A stretch of DNA of 64,000 nucleotides from Pseudofabraea citricarpa (Eukaryota; Ascomycota; Leotiomycetes; Helotiales; Dermateaceae). Below the pieces are notes generated by a model. That model did not search any database and was not told the DNA's origin. It saw only the letters and a list, made by a program, of their open reading frames with translations. Shown here piece after piece: positions 1 through 10,251 of this stretch (position 1 is its first letter; each line of letters begins with the position of its first letter). Made by a program: the position numbers and the translations under genes. The stretch is from positions 1,624,501 through 1,688,500 of the forward strand of contig JAPWGK010000001.1 in NCBI GenBank assembly GCA_029641185.1, given 5' to 3'.

Positions 1-369
1 CAGCTACAGTGGCTGGAGGATAAGGAACAGGAAGAATAATAGGAACAATTAGAGGAACATTTGAGGCTATTCAGATCCTCCTTAAAGCAACTATAGAAGG
101 AATCAGAGCCCAAGGAATCAGAACCTCTTTCAGAGCTTCTTAATCAAGAACAGCCTCCCAATTCAGAGCAACCTCCCTCTCCTACTACAGGAAACCAGAG
201 TACGAATCAAGAACAACCTCTTACTCAAGAGCTGCAAGAGGGATATAAGGAACAGGAACAGGAATAAGTAGAGAAACAGGAATCAAAGCACGGGATTAGT
301 TGAAATAGAGGAATAACTGGTTGGAGAAAGTTGGAGGAACACCAACACAAGAGTGATTCAATTGATTAA
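1..369 (+). pseudogene. Decayed Gln/Glu-rich ORF, 3' part, with RIP-like stops
   Basis: Reading from base 1 gives a long Gln/Glu-rich, coiled-coil-like peptide interrupted by stops at 37-39 (TAA), 40-42 (TAG), 94-96 (TAG), 265-267 (TAA) and 301-303 (TGA), and ending at about 367. The flanking residues are Q/E-rich, and every interruption is explained by a single C-to-T change of CAA, CAG or CGA. This is the pattern left by repeat-induced point mutation on repeated DNA. The 5' part lies outside the window. Low-complexity Q/E segments occur in fungal retroelement Gag-like or transposase tails, but no RT, integrase or DDE motif is present here, so the family is unassigned. An ordinary decayed host gene is the alternative. 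Confidence 0.45.
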
Positions 370-729
370 CTAAATGATTAACCAATTGATCAATCGATGA
401 GTTAAGGAATACAGGAATACAGGAAGGATTGGATCGGTGGGTTTGTATAGTGGTTCTTCACCTCCTAGCTTAAGAGTCACTAGTGTTGGTATAATCATTT
501 GATTTATTAGGTGACTGGACTAAGTGAATAACCACTCCCATATAACGTCACAGATCCTTACGATCCTCCTCCATAGAAACATCGATATTAATTACCAGCT
601 CAACGCGTATCATTCGGTGTATCCCACCGATATTCTACGTAAGGCTACAGGTCATCACCCCTCGATCGCTCTCCAAAATATCTGCCTCTAGAATCGAACC
701 CCCCAAAATTAAACCAGGCCAAGTTTTAT
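370..729. other. Intergenic, no gene seen
   Basis: AT-rich stretch between the decayed ORF and the 3' end of the aspartic protease. It contains short reiterated motifs (attgattaac, ggaatacagg) but no coding signal and no clear long terminal repeat boundary that I can support. Confidence 0.5.
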
Positions 730-2080
730 TTATGCGATGGTAGCAAATCCGAATCGGGGACCGGCAGTGTCGAAAACACCGTAGTAAGCGTTGAAGAAGA
801 CATCACCGTAGATGTTCTGCGAGCCACCACCAACGGATTGCAAGCTACCGAAGCAAGTGCTTCCACTGGTAGTACCAAAGTTCAGCAGCGAGGCTGGGAT
901 AGTGGCATAGTTGGTTGGGCCGATCTTGAAGGAGAGAGTGGGCAGCTTGGCGGAGCAAGGGAAGACGTATCCACCCTCTGAGCTGGAGTACTTTGCTCCA
1001 GAAACCTGGGCATAGTAGGCATCAACAGTGGCATCGGCAGTAAGGATCAAAGTGGTTCCAGTGTCAGCAATACCGGTTTGGCCACTGATGGTGTGGACGG
1101 TGCTTCCGATCTTGTAAGCGGCCGAAGGAAATTCCCAGAAACCACCAGAGCTGTCGACGGAGGCATATTGGATGGATCCAGTGTATCTGGAGGAGTCCGT
1201 GTAACCAAAGTCATAAGCTCCGTTGGCGTTGAATGGGAGGTAGGCGGCGAACAATGGCGAGTTCAAGCTGGCCTTGGCGTTGGTGAAGAAGGTCTTCTGC
1301 TGGACTGGGGAGACCGTGTTGATGTTGTCAAATGCAAGACCAACAAGCCCATCTGAGGTGTCACTGACGAAGGCAGACGAAACCTTGTTAGCGAGCTCGA
1401 CGGCTTGCTTGGTGACGGTGGTGCCACCAATCTTCACGGTGTCGGTGCCGACGACACCACTCGCTCCGGATCCATCAGCATACGAGATATCCCAGGTGTA
1501 GCCTGAGAGGGCCTTGTATGTGGTGCTCTTGGCAGAGGAATAGATAGAGTGACCGGTCTTGCTAGCAGTTGCAAGTAGGGAAGAGAAAACCCATCTGGAA
1601 AATCGGTAAGTATATTGACAACAACCACTGGAGTGACAACAACCACTGGAGTGACAACAACCACTGGAGTGACAACAACCACTGGAGTGACAACAACCAC
1701 TGGAGTGACAACAACCATTGGAGTGACAAAAAGCACATAGAAACTTACAAGTCTGAGCTGCCAGTGTCAAAGTCTAAGTCCAAGGTTTGTCCACCAATTG
1801 TGACGGGAACTAGGTACTCAACACCCTCGGAAGGGCTGGCAGGTGCTGATCCGTCCTGTCGCTTTCTGAGTTGGTAAAACTCCGAAGGCATCTCTTTCGT
1901 CGGGGTCAAGCCATGCTTTCCATAGGCCTTCAGCATAGCGGCAGTTCCGTTGCGAACAAAGTTCTCATTGTGAACAGCGGTTACGGTGAAAGTCGAATCA
2001 CCGGCTGCTTGAGCTGCTGGTGCTGGTGCGGCTTGGACCGCAACGGCCAAGGCCAAGACAGAAGTGAGAGTGGAAAGCAT
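730..2080 (-). CDS. Secreted pepsin-family aspartic protease (A1, aspergillopepsin/endothiapepsin-like)
   Basis: Two exons, 2080-1749 and 1594-730, encode 398 residues, the usual size for secreted fungal A1 proteases. The start MLSTLTSV opens a hydrophobic signal peptide ending near QAAPAP. A propeptide follows, and a RKRQDG segment before the mature enzyme is a likely processing site. Catalytic aspartates sit in DTGSS (D105, at the end of exon 1) and DTGTT (D288); the mature C-terminus FDTAGPRFGFA is typical. Splicing after TT|GTAAGT to CAG|ATGG restores DTGSSDLWVF exactly. The 154-bp intron is mostly an 18-bp minisatellite. Unspliced, exon 1 meets an immediate stop. Predicted to be extracellular and acid-active. 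Identification is very secure; the exact enzyme subclass is inferred. Confidence 0.95.
1617..1724. repeat. 18-bp minisatellite, six copies, inside protease intron
   Basis: Six head-to-tail copies of gacaacaaccactggagt fill 108 of the intron's 154 bp. Five copies are identical and the sixth (1707-1724) differs by one C-to-T base. The array sits between the donor at 1748 and the acceptor at 1595, leaving about 23 bp on each side for splice signals. Confidence 0.97.
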
Positions 2081-2103
2081 TTTGCAGGACCGAGTTGGCG
2101 ATA

Positions 2104-2157
2104 GTTGACAACGAGAGGCAGGTTGACAACGGGAGAGAGGTTGACAACGAGAAGAGT
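2104..2157. repeat. 18-bp tandem repeat, three copies, in protease 5' leader
   Basis: Three diverged 18-bp units beginning gttgacaacg lie at 2104-2121, 2122-2139 and 2140-2157, just upstream of the protease start at 2080 and downstream of its TATA-like box. They share the gacaac core and the 18-bp period with the intron minisatellite, though the remainder of the unit differs. Confidence 0.85.
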
Positions 2158-2210
2158 GAAGAGAAGAGTGAGCGTGAGGTGAAGAACGAATGAAGGGAAG
2201 AACTTGGTCC

Positions 2211-2220
2211 ATTATATACA
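2211..2220 (-). promoter_or_regulatory. TATA-like box of the aspartic protease
   Basis: On the minus strand this reads TGTATATAAT, about 130 bp upstream of the protease ATG. That is a plausible core promoter position for a strongly regulated secreted enzyme with a leader of roughly 100 nt. It is a sequence match only. Confidence 0.5.
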
Positions 2221-4925
2221 CTCTGGCAGGCAGGCGTCTTAGTATTGTAAATGCCGCCATGAGCAGTAGCACATAGTTCCCCGTGCTCACTTCCGATCCA
2301 TTTCTAATGCTAGCAAGCCAAAGCATCAGTCGCCTCGAAATCAAATTAACAATGCTCAGCCTCGAACCCCATGGCCAAGAGATTTAGCTCCGGTACAGTT
2401 CGTCGGTGACTACAGGAAGTCGGCACAGGAGCTGCAATTTGATTGTTGTGTCATGGTATCATTGGTATGATGGCACCAAGTGGCTCACAAGACAGGATTC
2501 GATGCAGATCCGTTGACATATGCTTGGCATGCATATCGACCACCATTCTCCCGGACTCGAAGTCTTCTGGAAAGGAAGGTTGCCAACGGTACTGGTTAAC
2601 CTCCTTCTTTTACAGTCCTTGGCATCCGAAAGCTTGTTGTAGCTTGTTGCTTTAATCCCAGATATTCACCTATAGGATCTCATTGCCAGTGATCTGACCC
2701 ATGGGTTGTTGATCCTTGACCAGAATTAGGGGTTCTATTCTCATTGTGGTAGGTCCTTGCCAGTCGATGCCTGATGAACTCATTCAAAAGTACAGTAAGG
2801 AGCCATAAACACTGCGGACAGCAATCGAACAGCAAGCGGTGATTCGCTGTCAGGAAACCCACGACGCATGGATCCCGTAGCAGACCTCCTGCACTGGCTG
2901 GTGGGGTAAAATTGCTTGTTCCTAGGTTGCCAAATCAGAATGCCGAGCTTCCTGTAGGTTGATATACCCCATATCGGTACCTACATATGGCCAATTTACG
3001 CTCCAAGATGCATATCGAAGCTTGTCGGGTTCGGCAGGAACGATCGAAGTCGAGAGCAATAAGCTTCTTTATGTGCTGCAGGCACGGGGAGCAGGCTGTG
3101 TTAGGAAGGTGTGGAAATCAGGGCTGCTGAAGTGCCGTTCCAAGATGGAGGCCCATACTTTTAGTATGAGGAGGCCCGGAGATGTCTTTGCGTGTGCCAA
3201 TCAGCTCTCAGAGTCTCAGAAGAACCGGAGGCGTCTTTGTGCGGACCAGGAAGTGTTGGCCAAGCTAGCCAGGCTAGTCAGACATCAGATTAAGCATCTG
3301 ACAGCTTTCTTGGAGTGCTTGGTTCAATCAAGCTTCGAGTTGGGTTGCGTTGCAGGCGCCCGTGAACATGCAGATACGGTGCCGAGTCGATTGAGGTTGG
3401 GTAGAGTGGTGGAGCGGAGGGTTGCAACAGTTGCAACAGGAGGCAAAGAGGATTCAAGTCATTTGATTACTTCGCTAAGAGTAGAAGGTGAAGACGGATC
3501 GGCGAATTAAGCGGCAATGCTAGCGGAGGAGTGAACGGTCACCGCCGAAGCGCTTCTTCTCCTGGGCTCACTGGGCCGTTTGTGCTCAGTGCTCACTGCT
3601 CTGTGCTCTCTGCTCAGCTCCATCTCGTGTTGAAGATGAAGACTTCCCCATCTTCGTCCAATCGCTCAGCGTATAAGCCGGGCTGACCATGCGGTGCACC
3701 AAGCTGTTATCTATCTAGTGTAACCGACGTGTCCCCATAGTACAAGCAGTTGGCTAGCAAACAAAAGCTCCGGCCTTGATAGGGGATTATTGATAACTTG
3801 AAGAGGCAAAAAAAAAAAAAAAAAGGCAAATAGAGGCATACTTTCTTGGAAATTCTACCACTTCACTTGGGCAGTGCCAATCGATTTCAGCTCCCAAAGT
3901 TGCCCTCTATCTCAAAGAGGCTAACACTTAAACGAGGAAACCCACGAGAAGGCATCACAGCAGCCCGGATTTTACAAGAAGATAATTTCTGAAGCCGCAA
4001 TAACTTCCAGTGAGAGAAACTCAATCCCCATGGGGCAGGCGATGGAATTCACAACAGCAATCAGTGCTGTCTCGCAGCGGTGTAAAGTTTCCACTTGGGA
4101 GCGAGGATCCTCGTACTCAGTGGCGCCGGCATGAGTTGTACTAATGGACCGCAGTCAGTTTTCTATCGGGAAGGAGATAGATGGTGGATAGAGCCTCGGG
4201 ATTGCTTCAAGGGCCAGTATGGAACCTAAAATGTGACGCCATGACAAGCCCCGTATCACGCATTATTCATAGTATCATCATAAGAATACGTGATTGATAC
4301 CCGGCGATAGGCGTTGTGGATCTTCTAGTTCGAAGGTAGTCTGATGCAGCAAGTTTCCTATCACCTAGAAGACATGATTCTTCTTTCTTCTTTCTATAAA
4401 GCAGATATGAGCACTCGTAGTCTGCTGGCGTTTGGCCCGACCAAAACGATGACACAGCGCAGTTTAACGTACTAGTATGTGCACAATGAAGACCGAGTTA
4501 AAGTTTCCGAAGGCGGACTACTCTCGTGCGTTGCGAAGGGAATGTAAAATATCAAATCAACAAACAAACCAAGTCAATGAGACGCTGCACTCTTGAGCCG
4601 TTGATTTATCCTACAGCATGTATACAACAGTGCCTCATCTGCATGGTCAACCAATATTGGAAGCTTCAACAAGCGATCATTAGAACCCAGGAGCAGGAGC
4701 TAAGATGAGCATATGCGTCTCTGGATAAATGTACATGATATTGGCATTTGTCAGATGTGCAATAGCTTTCTCCTTGCCTTTATACAGCACCAAAACTCCA
4801 AGCAATGCGCCCTTCATCTCTACTTAATCAAACAGTGTTTTGTCTCTGGTTCCTCTCGAGTTCATCAACCTTGAATAATCAAAGTGATTCCAGCTCGTCA
4901 TAATATGTGTGAATGGATATGTCAC
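2221..4925. other. Long intergenic region, no supported gene
   Basis: About 2.7 kb. The left part should hold the protease promoter. A 17-bp or longer A tract lies near 3809-3826, and a run of gctcac/gtgctc words lies near 3565-3620. The longest open frame (2959-3510, plus) has no recognisable domain, low-complexity composition and no splice-consistent extension, so I do not call it a gene. No tRNA or rRNA signal was recognised. Confidence 0.5.
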
Positions 4926-5684
4926 TTAAGCTCTGCTCTTGGTGTTGAGAATTAGGGCAACAATCAAACTGTAATAGTCAGTAAATCCCATTTCGCAGAG
5001 ACGCAATTCAACTGACCCGTAGAGACCCAAGACTTCTCCGAAAATAAGAATCAGAACCATGCCAACGAAGATCCGTGACTGCAGCATATATGATCGTACA
5101 CCCATATCTCCAACAATCCCAATCGCATATCCTGCTGCCAGACCAGTTAATCCCACCGAAAGACCGCAGGCGAGATGCATGGCGCCACTAAATCATGTAT
5201 TAGCCAGGTGAGTAGAGTCTCCGTGGGCTGGGGTATCTATACTTGAATAAACTGTAACTTTGATCTGGTGGTGGTCCCATATCTCCAGCTATCAAAACAG
5301 CAATGACAAGGGAATAGACCGCAATGATACCAGACATGACCACGGGAATCAGAGACTATTGAAGCAAAAACGTTAGTAACTTGGATAAAGATAAGATGAG
5401 CTTTGGGCTGCATACTTTCATGATCAAGTCAGGTCGGAATGTACCAACACCAGAAATACCAATTCCTGATTTTGCAGTGCCGTATGCTGCGCCGAGACCT
5501 ATGTAGCCCAATCAGCCCTATCCAAATCTCTGAATCTGAAAACCCATACATCCGAATATCATGGCGGAACCAATACCAGCCTGTTGGAGCTATCAGTATG
5601 ATGGACACATCGTAGGGCCTGCTATGGCAGACTTACCATTCCGAAGAACGGCGCGAACTTGGGGGCCAACTCTGATTGTGCCAT
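4926..5684 (-). CDS. VMA11: V-type ATPase proteolipid subunit c' (Vma11)
   Basis: Six exons (5684-5637, 5580-5550, 5498-5416, 5355-5243, 5187-5017, 4968-4926) encode 162 residues, the normal length for a V-ATPase proteolipid. The protein begins [16 protein letters not shown] and has four hydrophobic helices. The helix-4 stretch [18 protein letters not shown] carries the conserved glutamate that binds the transported proton. Family knowledge: N-terminal [30 protein letters not shown] and [11 protein letters not shown] match the fungal-specific c' subunit better than subunit c (Vma3, which has CPVYAPFFG). It sits in the membrane Vo ring that acidifies the vacuole. The last intron is 48 bp and in frame without a stop, so retention would insert 16 residues next to helix 4. 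The gene is divergent from ROM2. Confidence 0.93.
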
Positions 5685-6477
5685 GGTGATTTCAGCCCGA
5701 TGTGACGCGCGAGCTGGTTGTATGTGGGTGGCAGGATGCGGGATGCGTGAAGTGACGTTGTAGAGAGGTTGTCCCTAGCAAGAGCTCGACCTCGACTCCT
5801 CCAGATACCAAGCTAAGATTTGACGCTAATAGGACGGTCACATGATGGTCTCATGCTTGGCCGTGTTTTAAGACTGCGACGGTCGAAGACAAGCTGAGAT
5901 AGGTACTTTTCAACTAGCGTCCTCGCATCTGATATCCCTTTGCTCATCAACTTGACGCGAAATAGTATCTCATTCACTGTTCTGGACGGGTGAATATTCG
6001 TTTAGACGACGCGGTTACGAGAATCCTATGCCTATGCCGACCGACGCTAGTGAGTGTGAGTGGGAATGATCTGAAGATCGCAGAATCCATATTCATAACC
6101 GCAACCTCTCCACCCCGAGCATCTTACCTTGGGCTCATACCACTTCGACAGCTCAATGCGCCTCGCCGTCCAAGAAACGAACGCCTGCGATTTGTGACAA
6201 GATACACTGGCCTCGCCCATCTCCTTTGAATCCAGACAACACCGCTCTCAAAAGCCCGGTGTACGAGCCCCTGCAGCAACTCCTTAGGCATCGATAACAT
6301 ATTGGTCGACCTATGACGGTATTCCGTCTGTGTCGACGAGTACGGTAAAAAGGCTGTTCTGACCTTGGGATCTGAAGCCGGGGTTGTCCTCGGCTTCGAA
6401 CTGTGGTGTCTCCCAACAACAGAGGAGAACCATATTGAGCGGCAGCTGAGGATTTGGTAGTACGCACAAGCGATAGT
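5685..6477. promoter_or_regulatory. Divergent intergenic region VMA11 / ROM2
   Basis: 793 bp separate the two start codons and must contain both promoters and leaders. Short open frames here (for example 5990-6229 plus, 6153-6467 minus) overlap each other in different frames and match nothing I recognise. No TATA-like element stands out. Confidence 0.45.
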
Positions 6478-9400
6478 ATGGCAGACTATCAGGGAGGACG
6501 AGGGAACCCTCCTCGAAACGATTATGGGGGGGCATCCTCGAACTACCAGCGAGAGGCAGCATTTTCAGATATCTTCGGCGCAGCCCCTCCGCCAGGAAGA
6601 TCGCAGACCATGACTTCATCTGTGGCACCTCCTTCGCCCATGATTCAAGGTCGAACGCAGACGATGGGTTCTGGAATCATGCATAATGGCATGCAGCAAC
6701 GACAACCTCCTCAACGACCGCCGCAACAAGGATACATATCACCTACCGGAAATATGGCCAACGGTGGAGGGATGGGAAATGGATATCAACATGGGCAGAG
6801 ACAGCAACCACCAGGTCAGGTTTCCTCTCAGCCTCAACCTCAATATCTCCCACAGCAGGTCCGTCCAGATCGTAGGCCATACCCCTCACCACAACGTATC
6901 GATCCTCGTGGCCCTCCCCAACAATACCCCGCAAGGCAACCTCCACAGCAACAGAGATATTACCAAGGAAACGGCCCTGCCTTAAACTCTGACCCATATC
7001 GCTCGCAGTCGATGGCAAGCATACAAAGGCCCCAGATGTACCAACCACCTCCCAACTCCTTTGCGCCCCAAGCACCAGCGAATGCGTTCAGGCAAGGCCC
7101 TGGTCCCAACGCCTATCAACATTCTTCTCGAACGACTGCACAAGGTCGAGTCGTACCCGAAAGGCATGACGACCGAGCTATGTCTATGACTAGCTATCCC
7201 CAAGATAGGGACCAACATCAAACCATGAGTGGGAGAGTTATTCCGAATAGAAGGTTATCTTCCGGCCCACAAGAATTACCAGCGAATGGATATGCTATCC
7301 CTGGTCCTCGAAGCCCTGCCACCCAAACCCGCACTTCCAGTATGGCCACCACTGCTGCTGGTGATATGAGCCGAACAATGTCTATGGCATCTACAATCGC
7401 ACCTACAATTACGCCTTCAGATCAAACAGATTCTCTTGGCCATCGCACATCTCTTGCTAAATCTGTTAGCAGCACTGGGCCGCGGCAAAAGTCTCCTCTT
7501 GTATATCCTGCGTTGCTCTCCCGCGTCGGCGAGTGCTTCCGAGACAAGATAGTTGTGGGAGATAGGACCAAGAACGATTTGACTTATAAAAATGCATTTA
7601 GTGGATCAGAGGCTGTTGATATTATTTCTTATATCATCAAAACGACAGACAGAAACCTGGCTTTGCTACTGGGGCGTGCACTAGATGCGCAGAAGTTCTT
7701 CCACGATGTTACTTACGACCATAGGCTACGTGATTCAGCTGCAGAGATGTATCAATTTCGCGAAACCATGATGGATGAACCTCAAGAGGGTCCAGAAGTA
7801 AATGGGGTCTTCGTCCTGTTGACTGAATGTTACTCCCCAACTTGTACACGAGATCAGCTTTGCTACTCAATAGCCTGTCCACGAAGACTCGAGCAGCAAT
7901 CCCGATTGAACCTTAAACCCCAACCTGGTCTCCGACGCGAGAAATCTCAGTCTAGTTTGCACGATAACGATGAGCCAGATGAGCAGAAGCTCTGGATCAA
8001 TACAGTCTCTCAAGAAATTGCAGACAGCGTGGGCGAACGCGAGAAGAAACGTCAAGAGGTCATTTCGGAGATTATGTACACCGAGCGAGACTTTGTAAAG
8101 GATCTTGAATATTTACGAGACTTTTGGATCATCCCTCTGCGATCTGCAAATCCTGCGGCGATGTCACCAATTCCTGACTCACGAAAAGAAAGGATTGTCA
8201 AAACAATTTTCACGAACATCGTGGATCAACCAAGTATTCATGCAGTTAGTTCAAAATTTGCAGATGCGCTTACTGAACGACAAAGGAAACATCCAGTTGT
8301 TCAATGTGTTGGAGATATTTTCCTTCAATTTGTTCCACAATTTGAGCCATTTATCATCTATGGTTCAAATCAATTAGCTGCAAAATTCGAATTTGAGAAT
8401 GAACGCTCTTTAAATCCTTTCTTCTCGAAATTTGTAGACGAAACAGAACGAAGGAAAGAGTCAAGAAAACTCGAATTGAATGGATATTTGACGAAACCTA
8501 CGACGAGATTAGCAAGGTATCCGTTGTTGCTCGACAATGTGCTCAAATACACAGATCCAGATAGTCAAGATAAGGTTGACATTCCAAAAGCGATGAAGAT
8601 GATTCGTGATCTTCTCACCAGAGTCAATGCAGAATCAGGGAAAGCAGAGAACAGATTCAATCTCAGAAGGCTGCACGAGCAGTTGCGATTCCGCCCCAAT
8701 GAACGGGTCGACTTGAAGCTTACGGATGAGGGACGAGAGCTGATTTACAAAGGAACTTTGAAAAAGAATCCAACCGATCCTGCCGACATTCAAGCATATC
8801 TTTTTGATCATGCCATGCTGTTGGTCCGAGTCAAAATGGTTGGAAAGAAGGAGGAAGTCAAAGTGTATCGCAGACCGATCCCCCTTGAACTGCTCGCGAT
8901 CCGTGAGATGGAAGAAGTCATGCCTAAGTTCGGTGTTGTGAAACGGCCCTCGTCGAGCTTAATTCCCGGAGCTAAATCTGCGGCAAACGATAATAGCAAG
9001 AAAGAGGGATGGCCGATTACATTTAAACATCTTGGGAAAGGGGGCTATGAACAGACTTTGTACGCCAATACACAAGGAGCACGAAAGAAATGGATGGAGT
9101 ACATTGGAGAGCAGCAGGCACTTCTTCGTAAACGAGGCGACTTCTTTAACAAGTCGGTTCTCTCCAGTAGCTTCTTTTCAGCAACGAACAGAGTCAATTG
9201 TGTTGCGCCTTTCGATGGTGGGCGGAAGCTCATTTATGGTACCGACTCTGGAATTTATGTTTCGGACCGAAAAGCGAAAGATGCATCCGCCAAGCCTATA
9301 CGTGTTTTGGAAGCGACAAGTGTTACTCAAATCGATGTCCTCGAAGAATACAATCTTCTTCTTGTTCTATCTGCGAAGTCTCTACTGTCCTACAACATAT

Positions 9401-10251
9401 CAGCTCTGGGTCCTTCCGAACCTGCACTTTCGAAACGGCCCAAGAAGATTCAAAGTCATTGTAACTTCTTCCGAACTGGTATCTGTCTGGGACGACATCT
9501 TGTTTGCTGTGTCAAATCTTCGGCATTGTCAACTACCATCAAGGTATTCGAGCCAAATGATGCCATGTCCAAAGGCAAGAAGCAGAAAGGCTTCAAAATG
9601 TTCAACAGTGGCCAGGACGAGCTCAAGGCATTCAAGGAGTTTTATATCCCTACAGAATCATCGTCGATACATTTTCTCAAGTCGAAGTTGTGTGTCGCTT
9701 GCGCACGCGGATTTGAAGTGGTTTCCTTGGAGACTCTGGAAACCCAATCACTTCTCGATCAAGCTGATACTTCTTTGGACTTTGTGGCACGCAAAGAGAA
9801 TGTTAGACCGATTCATATTGAGCGTCTCAATGGCGAATTTCTGCTCAATTATTCTGATTTCTCTTTCTTCGTCAATCGTAATGGTTGGCGCGCTAGGCCT
9901 GATTGGAGAATTGATTGGGAGGGTCAGCCACAGAGCTTTGCGCTTTCTTATCCTTGGATACTCGCATTTGAGACCAACTTCATCGAAATCAGAAACATCG
10001 ACACAAATGCCGTACATATCTTGCCGCACCGAAATATCCGTATGCTTCACACCAGCACTCGTGAGGTAAGTTTCCACAGCTACATCTATCCTTCTATTGC
10101 CACTAATACATGCCAGATAATTTATGCCTTTGAAGACGAGCGTGGCGAAGACGTCGTGGCAGCTATAGATTTCTGGCCTGCTGGACGGAAACCTGAAGCC
10201 CAGCAGGCCCTTCCCTCAAGTCAGCCTCATACCGCAACACACTCACGTTAG
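6478..10251 (+). CDS. ROM2: Rho1 guanine nucleotide exchange factor, Rom1/Rom2 type
   Basis: Exons 6478-10065 and 10117-10251 encode 1240 residues. The first ATG of the frame is at 6478 (MADYQGG); upstream in-frame sequence has no earlier ATG. Order: a disordered Gln/Pro/Ser-rich N-terminus (about 1-335), a DEP domain (about 340-425), a RhoGEF/DH domain (about 525-720, starting RQEVISEIMYTERDFVKDLEYL), a PH domain (about 750-880) and a citron-homology CNH domain (about 900-1200). This order is diagnostic of yeast Rom1/Rom2 and fission-yeast Rgf proteins, which load GTP on Rho1 at the plasma membrane for cell-wall integrity and polarised growth. The 51-bp intron is in frame and stop-free; removing it joins TSTRE to IIYAFEDE in the CNH domain. 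A 345-residue out-of-frame ORF over the CNH region is a shadow. Confidence 0.95.
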   Translation: MADYQGGRGNPPRNDYGGASSNYQREAAFSDIFGAAPPPGRSQTMTSSVAPPSPMIQGRTQTMGSGIMHNGMQQRQPPQRPPQQGYISPTGNMANGGGMGNGYQHGQRQQPPGQVSSQPQPQYLPQQVRPDRRPYPSPQRIDPRGPPQQYPARQPPQQQRYYQGNGPALNSDPYRSQSMASIQRPQMYQPPPNSFAPQAPANAFRQGPGPNAYQHSSRTTAQGRVVPERHDDRAMSMTSYPQDRDQHQTMSGRVIPNRRLSSGPQELPANGYAIPGPRSPATQTRTSSMATTAAGDMSRTMSMASTIAPTITPSDQTDSLGHRTSLAKSVSSTGPRQKSPLVYPALLSRVGECFRDKIVVGDRTKNDLTYKNAFSGSEAVDIISYIIKTTDRNLALLLGRALDAQKFFHDVTYDHRLRDSAAEMYQFRETMMDEPQEGPEVNGVFVLLTECYSPTCTRDQLCYSIACPRRLEQQSRLNLKPQPGLRREKSQSSLHDNDEPDEQKLWINTVSQEIADSVGEREKKRQEVISEIMYTERDFVKDLEYLRDFWIIPLRSANPAAMSPIPDSRKERIVKTIFTNIVDQPSIHAVSSKFADALTERQRKHPVVQCVGDIFLQFVPQFEPFIIYGSNQLAAKFEFENERSLNPFFSKFVDETERRKESRKLELNGYLTKPTTRLARYPLLLDNVLKYTDPDSQDKVDIPKAMKMIRDLLTRVNAESGKAENRFNLRRLHEQLRFRPNERVDLKLTDEGRELIYKGTLKKNPTDPADIQAYLFDHAMLLVRVKMVGKKEEVKVYRRPIPLELLAIREMEEVMPKFGVVKRPSSSLIPGAKSAANDNSKKEGWPITFKHLGKGGYEQTLYANTQGARKKWMEYIGEQQALLRKRGDFFNKSVLSSSFFSATNRVNCVAPFDGGRKLIYGTDSGIYVSDRKAKDASAKPIRVLEATSVTQIDVLEEYNLLLVLSAKSLLSYNISALGPSEPALSKRPKKIQSHCNFFRTGICLGRHLVCCVKSSALSTTIKVFEPNDAMSKGKKQKGFKMFNSGQDELKAFKEFYIPTESSSIHFLKSKLCVACARGFEVVSLETLETQSLLDQADTSLDFVARKENVRPIHIERLNGEFLLNYSDFSFFVNRNGWRARPDWRIDWEGQPQSFALSYPWILAFETNFIEIRNIDTNAVHILPHRNIRMLHTSTREVSFHSYIYPSIATNTCQIIYAFEDERGEDVVAAIDFWPAGRKPEAQQALPSSQPHTATHSR

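Noticed and set aside
2959..3510. 183-codon plus-strand frame
   Set aside because: No domain, no flanking splice partners, irregular composition; could not be supported as a gene.
9032..10069. 345-codon plus-strand frame over the Rom2 CNH domain
   Set aside because: Out of frame with a well-supported conserved coding region; its translation has no recognisable motif.
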